From positions 1 to 12,945 of the forward strand of contig PBOV01000095.1 in the NCBI GenBank assembly GCA_002724505.1: a stretch of DNA of 12,945 nt. The letters are read 5' to 3'. The notes beneath the pieces are model-generated. The model saw only the letters and a list, made by a program, of their open reading frames with translations, made no database searches and was not told the DNA's origin. A program made the translations under genes and the position numbers. Origin of the DNA: Rhodospirillaceae bacterium. Its GTDB lineage: Bacteria > Pseudomonadota > Alphaproteobacteria > MPNO01 > UBA2964. Numbering within the stretch: position 1 is the stretch's first letter; the number at the start of each line of letters is the position of its first letter. Shown piece after piece: positions 6,646 through 12,945 of this stretch.

Positions 6646-7899
6646 TTATGCCGGTACTGCACCGGTCATACGATCAGTTGGCTTATCATTCATAAATAGC
6701 TGCGCCATACCGACAGTAATTCCAATGACCACACCAATCTGCCACGCGAGATTATAGTTCCCAAAAGCATCAAACAAAAGTCCGGCGCCCCAGGCTCCTA
6801 TGAAAGAACCGGTTTGATGACAAAAAAATGCGATACCTGTTAGTGTTGCCATATTTCTCAATCCAAAAATTTGCCCTACTAATCCCGTAACCAAAGGAGC
6901 AACACCAAGCCATAAAAGCCCCATTACGGCGGCAAAAACCAAAGTGGTCATCGGTGTTGCCGGCAACAAAAAATAGACCACTATGAAAGCAGAGCGCAAA
7001 ATATATACACCACCGAGCAAATAATGTTTTGGATATTTTCCGCCTAACCAACCGAGGATATAACAGCCGATAGCATTAAAGCCTCCTATAACACCGAGAG
7101 CCTGCGCACCCAATGTGGGAGACTGCCCACAAATTTCTAAATAAGCCGGCAAGTGCGCCGCTATAAATATAAGTTGGAGACCGCAAACGAAATATGCAAC
7201 GGCCATTGTGACATATCCTTTGTGCCCCCAGGCCTCAATTAAAACTTCCCTTAATGACATTTCTGGACCTTCTTCTCTGGATTGAGAAGCGGATTCCAGT
7301 GCGGCTTTGTCACCGGCACCCGTAAAGAAAGCTGCCGGGATCATAACGGCACAGAGAGCTATGAATCCGACCATTGCAATCACCCAACTACTGCTATCAA
7401 TTAGACCCTGTGCTAAGGGGGCTGCGATGAAAGTCCCGATAGAGCCCGCTGCCGAAATTGTACCTAGCGCTACACTACGTTTAAGTGGTGAGACTGCGCG
7501 TGCTGAGGCGGCGAGGGCCAAACTAAGGCCCGTACAAGCTAGCGCCAGCCCCACCATAAACCCAAGCCCAACCCAAAGAGCAATAGGGCCCTCGGCCACC
7601 ATGGTCACGCCCAACCCCGCGGCGTACAAAATCGAACCTAGGATTGTCATTACCCGGCAACCAAATCTATCTGCAAAAGCACCAATAAGCGGCTGTGTAA
7701 GCCCCCAAGTAAAGTTCTGTATCGCGATAGCTAAAGTAAAATCTGCGACAGAAATTCCTAAATCTTGAGTAACGGGTGCGACAAACAGACCAAAACTTTG
7801 CCTCATACCCATGCTCATCGTCAGCATTAAACTTGCACCAGTCAAAACTGAGACTGTCTGAGCGCTGGTATATCCTTGGGCCCGATAAGAATTTGACAT
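6646..7899 (-). CDS. MFS transporter, monocarboxylate/oxalate-formate antiporter-like
   Basis: This roughly 417-residue inner-membrane protein is rich in hydrophobic segments consistent with 12 helices. It has the MFS signature GAFADRFGCR between helices 2 and 3 (residues 73-82) and GMRQSFGLFVAPVTQDLG after helix 1, typical of the group close to monocarboxylate and oxalate/formate carriers. A charged cytoplasmic loop (GDKAALESASQSREEGPE) separates the two halves. I chose ATG 7899. The reading frame extends ten codons further to a TTG at 7929, but neither start has a clear ribosome site. A secondary carrier for an organic acid, either importing substrate or exporting intermediates, fits the locus. 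It probably heads a two-gene unit with the lipocalin-like gene. Transport family is clear; substrate is unknown. Confidence 0.85.
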   Translation of the reverse strand: MSNSYRAQGYTSAQTVSVLTGASLMLTMSMGMRQSFGLFVAPVTQDLGISVADFTLAIAIQNFTWGLTQPLIGAFADRFGCRVMTILGSILYAAGLGVTMVAEGPIALWVGLGFMVGLALACTGLSLALAASARAVSPLKRSVALGTISAAGSIGTFIAAPLAQGLIDSSSWVIAMVGFIALCAVMIPAAFFTGAGDKAALESASQSREEGPEMSLREVLIEAWGHKGYVTMAVAYFVCGLQLIFIAAHLPAYLEICGQSPTLGAQALGVIGGFNAIGCYILGWLGGKYPKHYLLGGVYILRSAFIVVYFLLPATPMTTLVFAAVMGLLWLGVAPLVTGLVGQIFGLRNMATLTGIAFFCHQTGSFIGAWGAGLLFDAFGNYNLAWQIGVVIGITVGMAQLFMNDKPTDRMTGAVPA

Positions 7900-7929
7900 C
7901 ACAAAGTTTTCATTTAGAGAACTCGTCAA

Positions 7930-8270
7930 TAATACTCGAAATTTTCACGACCAAACAACGGCTACAACAGCACTAAACTGTATATTTAAACAGGAATATA
8001 ATCCTTCAAATTTGGAACCCAAATACCGAACTGCGAATTTGGCAAAGGCAACGCAAGCGGGTAATTAAAGACAAACCAAGAAAAGGTGGCAAGACCAAAA
8101 CTAAAGACAGCAATTAGGATCTAATGCTCTCTGTTTCTTTATGCAAATAAAAGACTTTTGGCGAAACCCATACAAAACAGGTACAGATATTCAATACTTT
8201 TATTAAAATTATAGAGAACAATTATTAGTCTAAAGCATAGAGGGCGATAGCTAACTTCTTTCGAAATATG
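7930..8270. other. 341-bp AT-rich intergenic region without a recognisable gene
   Basis: It separates the end of the TctAB gene from the start of the MFS gene, both on the minus strand. I found no convincing open frame, tRNA or rho-independent terminator here. The only candidate signal is a minus-strand TATATT (7996-8001, 5 of 6 to TATAAT) with TTGGGT 16 bp upstream (8018-8023), a weak possible promoter for the MFS gene. A small ATTTGG/CCAAAT hairpin (8010-8024) overlaps it. Confidence 0.4.
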
Positions 8271-10256
8271 TCAACCATAATCAATGAGAATAGATGGATA
8301 CCAAAGAATTCCAATTAATTCTCCGAACATAAAGTAAAGAATCAAACCAGAGATCACAGCGTAGGACAAAGCAAAATACCAAGTGGTTTTTCCACGAACG
8401 ATTAAATATCCAAGTATGAATAAAGGAATTGCAATGGCCTGACCAAAGAGTACCGTTACGCCAATAATACAGGCAAGACTACCCAAAAGTAAGCTTGCAC
8501 CGGGTAATTCTTTAATTACAACTGAACGATCGGCCAGGGTTCGAAGCCCCCCATTCGACCTTTTGTACACATTTTTTATCCCCAAACCATCTCGATACAA
8601 TGCCAATAAACCGAGTACGACAGCCGGAACGCATACAACGATGGGAAATTGTCCAGTTGCCCTGTCCCACCCCAAAGATTGCCAGCCAGCCAAGAAGAAA
8701 ACAGCGACCATTAAAAATATAAAGACAAACCCCGCTAGTTGATCTTCATTTTGTGTTTCCTGTATTTTTACTGTTGACCCCTCTTTGCTTTGACGCCGAG
8801 CCCTTACCGCCGTAACAGCGATAGTCATGATAGCCAAGACGAGAATCACCAAGCAGATAGGCCTAAAAATCCAAGAAATCGGCCCGTAAGCTTGATAGGT
8901 AACATACAAGGCACTTTCCATAATCGGTCCGAGAACAAAACCAAGGATCAAAGGTGGCCGCGGAACCCCCCCTTGCTTCATCCAATAACCAATTATACCG
9001 AAGGCCAGCATTGACCACCAATCGGAAAGCGTATTGGAGCTCATCCAGGCTCCCATCATTACAAACAAAACTACGGCCGGTACAATAAGGTGGCTGGGAA
9101 GAAATGTTATTTTTGCTATTTGCTTGGCCCAAATTAAAAGTAAAACAGCTCCCAAAACATTGGCGATTGCCAGGGTCCAAACCATTGAAAACGTGACATC
9201 CAATTTAGTAGTCAGCATCTGCATGCCAGGCATAAAGCCCTGAATAACAAAAGCACCTAATAAAATCGCCATTGCAGGACTACCGGGTATTCCGAATGCC
9301 ACCGTGGGCATCAAAGCTCCACCCTTCATTGCGTTATTAGCAGATTCCGGAGCAATAACCCCTCTGATATCACCTTTACCAAACTGGGACTTATCCTTGG
9401 CGCTCTGAACCGCATGCCCGTATGCAATCCAATCAACAATCACTCCGCCCAGGCCAGGTAGCATACCGATATAGATGCCAATTGCGGAGGACCGAAGAAA
9501 TAGCCACCAATTTCTAAAGGCATCACCTATACCCTGTTTCATTCCACCGCTGACAGAGTCTCGAGGAACCCTTGATATTGAGGTATTTCGAACTGCAAGC
9601 TCTATAACCTCAGGAACCGCAAACAAGCCAAGCACCATAGGAACGATCGGTATCCCCTCGAGTAAATAGGTGGCACCCAACCAATATCGAGGCACACCAC
9701 CCGTTAACGAATAACCCACCATCGAAATAAGTAGACCGATCAATGCGGCGAACAAGCCCTTCACCATATTCCCACCGGACAAGGAGCCAATCATGGTTAG
9801 GCCGAGAACACCCAAAGCAAAAAATTCCGGCTTAGCAAAAGAAAAAATAAGGGGTTTAACGATGGGAATAGATAAGGCGAGTGCAACGGCACCCAAAACT
9901 CCACCTAACGCTGAAACAGTAAACGCCGCCCCGAATGCCCTATCGGCCTCCCCCTTCATTGCAAGGGGATATCCATCAAGTATAGTCGCCTGTGACGCGG
10001 CCGTGCCCGGAACTCCTAACAGAACTGACGCAAGGGTGTCACTCGTCGTGGTTACAGCAAACATTCCTAGCAAAAATGCAAACGCCGGCGCCGGTTCCAT
10101 AAGAAAAGTGAAGGGCAACAAAATAGCCAGACCAACGAGCCCCGATAGCCCGGGAATTGCACCAAAATATAGTCCAATTAGAACCCCGAGAACTAAATAC
10201 CCAATAGCCGGCCATTGAACCACCAACCAAAAACCATTTAAAGCCGCTTCTAACAA
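8271..10256 (-). CDS. Fused TctA-TctB permease of a tripartite tricarboxylate transporter
   Basis: This roughly 661-residue inner-membrane protein joins both TTT permease subunits. The TctA part (about residues 1-483) has the family blocks FGAIPGLSG near 31-39, LLGVPGTAASQATILDGYPL near 79-98, MLPGLGGVIVDW near 265-276, and APESANNAMKGGALMPT plus FGIPGSPAMAILLGA near 302-335. A charged linker (about 484-506) leads to a TctB part with four or so helices, including a RATGQFPIVVCVPAVVLGLL block. Most TTT systems encode TctA and TctB separately, so the fusion is notable. Start choice: the frame opens at TTG 10277, but that codon lies inside the arm of an intergenic hairpin. TTG 10256 has GGGGG eight bases upstream and gives an N-terminus of normal TctA length. 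It is driven by proton-coupled uptake in the family and should work with the receptor encoded just upstream. Confidence 0.88.
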   Translation of the reverse strand: MLEAALNGFWLVVQWPAIGYLVLGVLIGLYFGAIPGLSGLVGLAILLPFTFLMEPAPAFAFLLGMFAVTTTSDTLASVLLGVPGTAASQATILDGYPLAMKGEADRAFGAAFTVSALGGVLGAVALALSIPIVKPLIFSFAKPEFFALGVLGLTMIGSLSGGNMVKGLFAALIGLLISMVGYSLTGGVPRYWLGATYLLEGIPIVPMVLGLFAVPEVIELAVRNTSISRVPRDSVSGGMKQGIGDAFRNWWLFLRSSAIGIYIGMLPGLGGVIVDWIAYGHAVQSAKDKSQFGKGDIRGVIAPESANNAMKGGALMPTVAFGIPGSPAMAILLGAFVIQGFMPGMQMLTTKLDVTFSMVWTLAIANVLGAVLLLIWAKQIAKITFLPSHLIVPAVVLFVMMGAWMSSNTLSDWWSMLAFGIIGYWMKQGGVPRPPLILGFVLGPIMESALYVTYQAYGPISWIFRPICLVILVLAIMTIAVTAVRARRQSKEGSTVKIQETQNEDQLAGFVFIFLMVAVFFLAGWQSLGWDRATGQFPIVVCVPAVVLGLLALYRDGLGIKNVYKRSNGGLRTLADRSVVIKELPGASLLLGSLACIIGVTVLFGQAIAIPLFILGYLIVRGKTTWYFALSYAVISGLILYFMFGELIGILWYPSILIDYG

Positions 10257-10274
10257 TTGATTAACCCCCAAACA

Positions 10275-10317
10275 CAATTTGACCGCGCCAAAGGGTTACC
10301 TTTACGCGGTCAAATTG
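10275..10317 (-). promoter_or_regulatory. Intercistronic stem-loop between Bug receptor and TctAB
   Basis: A perfect 13-bp inverted repeat, CAATTTGACCGCG (10275-10287) and CGCGGTCAAATTG (10305-10317), surrounds a 17-base interior that can form a further AAAGG/CCTTT stem. It starts about 12 bases after the receptor stop codon and ends just before the likely TctAB ribosome site. No uninterrupted T run follows, so it is more likely a transcript-stabilising or partial attenuation element than a full terminator. Such placement fits the common need for more receptor than permease. Confidence 0.75.
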
Positions 10318-10329
10318 AAAGGAATCTAG

Positions 10330-11436
10330 TTATTTACCGCCCGATTTTACGTATTTTTTCAGGAAGGCAACCATTTTCGGATCAACATTTCTCAAAGTAG
10401 AGTTAATTATTGCTTCACCTTTTTTACCCACAATAACGGCGGGTTTAGCCTTTATAGCCTTTTTATAGGCCGCCAAAAATGCTTTGTCTTTAGTTACCTT
10501 GGAGAATGCGGTACGCAGTGCCTTTAATGCGGCCTTTGGTGCCTTTGGTGGCAAAAACACCATACGAAAGAGTTGAGAATTCAAGGTATTTAGAAACTTT
10601 AACGTTTTCCATCGCATACCGCTTGGCATCGCGTCCTTGCCATTCTTCATTTTATAAACCTCCAACCAGGTTGGAAGGTTCGGAAGATTTGGGCTCCTCA
10701 AATAACGACCGTCAACGGTTGGGGTTTCATATTGATACAAAACCTTTACTAACCCTGGCTTTTCCATTGTCGGCTCCACAACTCGCCGGTAACCGGGGAT
10801 TGACGTCGTATGATACTGAACTTCATTCTGATGAATAGCAGCAAAAATCGGCGTAAAACCTCTATACCCTGTAACCGTTTTATAATTTTCTGGACCTATT
10901 AATAAATCAAGAGACAGACGACCCTTTAAATCGTGTGTGGATGTTGTCCTGAGCCCACCAAATTTAAATCCTTTGGCCTTCTTAAAAAAATCCTGCGGGC
11001 TATTAATTCCACCTGGAGCCGCATCCTTTCGAATATAGCAAATAACAGGAGGGGCGGCCGCAGCAACAAACTGAAGATCCGGATAATTTACTCGCAAGCC
11101 CGGATCTTTTAGGACCTGGGCAACAGGGTTCCAAGTAAAGAAGCCAACAGTCATTCCGTTCGGTCTAGCTGCTTCAGCCAAGAAATTAGTTGCTACAAGG
11201 CCACCAGCTCCCCCCATATCTCTAAAAATTATTTTTGGTTTGCCCGGAATGTGTTTAGCTACGTGCGCAGCAAAAATCCTTCCCTCGGTGCTATTTGCAC
11301 CGCCGGCTGGGTAATTACCTAAAAAAACAATGCGCTTTCCTTTATAAAAAGGTTTTGCATCAGCCGATGAAATTACTGTCATGTTGCAAATAGTTACAAT
11401 TAAGACAGCAAAAACCGAAACAAGTTTTTTATCCAT
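10330..11436 (-). CDS. Bug/TctC family periplasmic solute receptor, second copy
   Basis: This 368-residue protein has a signal peptide (positive MDKK, hydrophobic core to about residue 22, likely cleavage after ADA near residue 27) and is a TTT receptor. Family features are RIVFLGNYPAGGANSTEGRI near 35-54 and the GGAGGLVATNFLAE loop near 75-88. It is longer and more divergent than the receptor at 4375-5412; the two look like distant paralogues rather than recent duplicates. GGGGAG sits upstream of ATG 11436. It lies between the TauD-type gene (53-bp gap) and the TctAB fusion, so it is the cognate receptor for that permease. Several lysine-rich stretches mark its C-terminus. A carboxylate ligand is expected from the family; which one cannot be told. 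Confidence 0.85.
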   Translation of the reverse strand: MDKKLVSVFAVLIVTICNMTVISSADAKPFYKGKRIVFLGNYPAGGANSTEGRIFAAHVAKHIPGKPKIIFRDMGGAGGLVATNFLAEAARPNGMTVGFFTWNPVAQVLKDPGLRVNYPDLQFVAAAAPPVICYIRKDAAPGGINSPQDFFKKAKGFKFGGLRTTSTHDLKGRLSLDLLIGPENYKTVTGYRGFTPIFAAIHQNEVQYHTTSIPGYRRVVEPTMEKPGLVKVLYQYETPTVDGRYLRSPNLPNLPTWLEVYKMKNGKDAMPSGMRWKTLKFLNTLNSQLFRMVFLPPKAPKAALKALRTAFSKVTKDKAFLAAYKKAIKAKPAVIVGKKGEAIINSTLRNVDPKMVAFLKKYVKSGGK

Positions 11437-11489
11437 TTCCTACTCCCCATAAAGTTATTAATTTAAGTTTCTTTGGATTATTTTATTGG

Positions 11490-12377
11490 TTAGACAGGCA
11501 CGTCCCCTCTAACGGTTGTCCTCAACATTGTTCTCAATTGACTTTCTGGCACCCCTCCACAGGCAAGGTGAACAGTGCAACGATTATCCCACAAAAGGAG
11601 TTGGTCCTTTGACCAACGATGATGATAAATATTGTGAGGGTCCTCTATGTAATCAAAGAGCTCTAATAAAAGCTCTTCACCTTCGTTGGGATCCATATCA
11701 GGAATATGAGTTGTAAAGCGTCTGTTGATGAATAATGCCTTGCGGTTTGTTACATCATGGGTCCGCACAATTGGATGAATGACGTCTGGGGTTCTGGCTT
11801 TCACTTCGGCGGACTTCTTTTCCCAAATCGATCCTTTTTTATCTTCTTCCGTCATATTAGATGGTGGATGAAAGCGCGGATTATCAGCTAAATCAAATTG
11901 ATGAACCGCCTTCAATCCTTCAATTCTCCTCTTTAATCCATTTGGAAGGTTGTCATAGGCCAAGTACATGTTGGCCCATTCAGTGTCCCCGCCATCATCA
12001 GGAACATCGATTGCGTATAAAAGTGAACAACGACTTGGATAGGCCATATAAGAGAGATCTGAATGCCAAATACTACCCCCATCCCTCAGACTTAGGTAAT
12101 TGCCCTCGGCATCCTTTTCATTAGTTAACCATAACAGCTCTGGATGATCCTTGAGAACATGTTTGCCGCCAGGATGGACCTCTAACTCACCAAAATTACG
12201 GCTGAACTCGATGTGCTCATCCTTGGAAATCTTTTGATTTGGAAAAACTAAAAGAAGGTTCTCATTCCAGGCTGCTATTATCTCTTGGAATAGGTCATCC
12301 GATACGGGTTTAGACAAATCAACACCTGTAACAGTAGCTCCAAGAGCGGCAGACCGTTTTTCAATGCTTAGTGTCAT
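11490..12377 (-). CDS. TauD/TfdA family Fe(II)/2-oxoglutarate-dependent dioxygenase
   Basis: This 295-residue cytoplasmic enzyme has the TauD/TfdA length and motifs. The iron triad is His105-x-Asp107 (SIWHSDLSY) and His270 (DNRCTVHLACG), and a C-terminal Arg (RTMLRTTVRGD, Arg282 or Arg286) should bind 2-oxoglutarate. The N-terminus (GATVTGVDLSKPVSDD, 13-28) and the LLLVFPNQKISKDEHIEFSRNFG region (41-63) are typical. Family members hydroxylate taurine, alkylsulfonates, phenoxyacetates and related acids, usually releasing a heteroatom group. The ATG at 12377 follows GGAG, spaced six bases. It is the first gene of an apparent operon with the receptor and TctAB fusion, so the imported compound is probably its substrate. 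A candidate promoter and operator lie at 12431-12482. Confidence 0.9.
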   Translation of the reverse strand: MTLSIEKRSAALGATVTGVDLSKPVSDDLFQEIIAAWNENLLLVFPNQKISKDEHIEFSRNFGELEVHPGGKHVLKDHPELLWLTNEKDAEGNYLSLRDGGSIWHSDLSYMAYPSRCSLLYAIDVPDDGGDTEWANMYLAYDNLPNGLKRRIEGLKAVHQFDLADNPRFHPPSNMTEEDKKGSIWEKKSAEVKARTPDVIHPIVRTHDVTNRKALFINRRFTTHIPDMDPNEGEELLLELFDYIEDPHNIYHHRWSKDQLLLWDNRCTVHLACGGVPESQLRTMLRTTVRGDVPV

Positions 12378-12430
12378 GGATACTCCGCCTCTGCAGATAC
12401 CTATTCATTTTAAAATAGCACCAATTTTAA

Positions 12431-12482
12431 AAAGGTCATTGCTGTGACTATAGATCAACATTTGATTACTGCAATTACCTTT
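12431..12482 (-). promoter_or_regulatory. Candidate promoter within a 15-bp inverted repeat upstream of the TauD operon
   Basis: AAAGGTCATTGCTGT (12431-12445) and ACTGCAATTACCTTT (12468-12482) form an inverted repeat matching at 13 of 15 positions with a 22-bp spacer. On the minus strand TTGCAG (12474-12469) and TATAGT (12452-12447, 5 of 6 to TATAAT) are 16 bp apart, so the -35 falls in one arm and the -10 lies between the arms. That is a plausible repressor or activator operator serving the TauD-receptor-TctAB operon and perhaps the divergent SDR gene. The promoter itself is moderate: the -35 is weak. Confidence 0.45.
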
Positions 12483-12571
12483 CTTAAAAAATATCTAAGA
12501 AACCATAGGTATAAATAACCAAAGCAGAAAAGATCATGGTATTACTATTAATAAAAAACCGGAGGAAGTTG

Positions 12572-12945
12572 ATGAAAGTTCTAGAAAACCGAGTTGCTAT
12601 AGTAACGGGGGGCGCTCAAGGGATAGGGGCAGCATATTGTAATGGTCTAGCCAATGAGGGAGCAAAAATAGTTATAGCCGACACCTCTGATGGTTCTGCC
12701 TTGACTCAGTCAATTTGTAATAACGGGGGTGAAGCGATTTACATCAAATCTGATATTTCCCGTGAGGAAGACAATCAAAGAATGGCAGAAAAAACCATCG
12801 AAAGCTTTGGAAGAATAGATATCCTCGTTGCCAATGCTGGCCTCTACACCAATTTGGAACGAAAAATTTCTATAGAGGAAACGCCGCAGGAATGGGATGC
12901 GGTGATGAATGTAAACATTAAAGGTGTATGGCTATCAGCAAAAAC
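12572..12945 (+). CDS. SDR-family NAD(P)-dependent oxidoreductase, 3'-truncated by window edge
   Basis: The visible 124 codons encode the N-terminal half of a classical short-chain dehydrogenase/reductase. The cofactor motif TGGAQGIG (12-19), Asp37 at the end of beta-2 (favouring NAD over NADP), an Asp61 that should contact the adenine ring, NAG (88-90) and NVNIKG (113-118, with the conserved Asn115) are all present. The catalytic Ser-Tyr-Lys residues lie beyond the window. ATG 12572 is preceded by a strong GGAGGA site at 12561-12566. It is divergent from the TauD operon over 194 bp and probably oxidises an alcohol or dihydrodiol intermediate, although the substrate cannot be deduced from this half. 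Confidence 0.9.
   Translation, partial: MKVLENRVAIVTGGAQGIGAAYCNGLANEGAKIVIADTSDGSALTQSICNNGGEAIYIKSDISREEDNQRMAEKTIESFGRIDILVANAGLYTNLERKISIEETPQEWDAVMNVNIKGVWLSAK

Noticed and set aside
7307..7768. 153-codon open frame antisense to the MFS gene
   Set aside because: Low-complexity Ala/Pro/Thr-rich translation, typical of a shadow frame opposite a hydrophobic membrane protein, and no domain resemblance.
9793..10218. 141-codon open frame antisense to the TctA domain
   Set aside because: Its composition mirrors the hydrophobic TctA helices and the opposite strand carries clear family motifs.
12407..12433. Two TTTTAAAA palindromes 17 bp apart upstream of the TauD gene
   Set aside because: Simple AT-rich sequence in an AT-rich promoter region; not distinctive enough to call a binding site.

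Overview
The window looks like part of a catabolic island from an AT-leaning proteobacterium. An alphaproteobacterium, possibly marine, is my best guess: it combines tripartite tricarboxylate transport (TTT) parts, TauD, LLM and SDR oxidoreductases, and LigAB-type dioxygenase genes. The taxonomic call is an inference from gene content only. There are 13 protein genes, the last cut by the window edge. I see no RNA genes, insertion sequences, CRISPR arrays or transcription regulators.

Left part (1-4370). An aspartate-dehydrogenase-family gene (65-877) is followed by a 4,5-dihydroxyphthalate-decarboxylase-like gene (1089-2084). Convergent to these lies a two-gene unit for a class III extradiol ring-cleavage dioxygenase: the small LigA-type alpha subunit (2952-3212), then the catalytic LigB-type beta subunit (2108-2941). 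Divergent from the dioxygenase pair is an LLM-class flavin oxidoreductase (3367-4302). A strong bidirectional terminator (4328-4361) closes this part. In phthalate catabolism, decarboxylation of 4,5-dihydroxyphthalate gives protocatechuate, which LigAB can open between C4 and C5. Finding both families side by side therefore suggests two consecutive steps on a hydroxylated aromatic (or heteroaromatic) carboxylate.

Middle part (4375-7930). An orphan Bug/TctC solute receptor (4375-5412) is divergent from a maleate-isomerase-type Asp/Glu racemase-superfamily enzyme (5524-6243) that keeps both catalytic cysteines. A lipocalin-like small protein (6245-6604) and an MFS carrier (6646-7899) run on the minus strand.

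Right part (8271-12945). A minus-strand operon encodes a TauD/TfdA dioxygenase (11490-12377), a second Bug/TctC receptor (10330-11436) and a fused TctA-TctB permease (8271-10256). A 13-bp perfect hairpin lies between receptor and permease. Divergent from the operon is the start of an SDR dehydrogenase (12572 onward). The divergent promoter region carries a 15-bp inverted repeat bracketing a candidate -10 box.

Working model (inference): periplasmic receptors and the TctAB and MFS carriers import aromatic or dicarboxylic acids. TauD, LLM and SDR enzymes oxidise them, the decarboxylase-like protein and LigAB-like dioxygenase process the ring, and the isomerase handles a cis-dicarboxylate product. 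No ring-hydroxylating Rieske oxygenase and no lower 4,5-cleavage pathway genes (ligC, I, U, J, K) are present here, so the true substrate is open.
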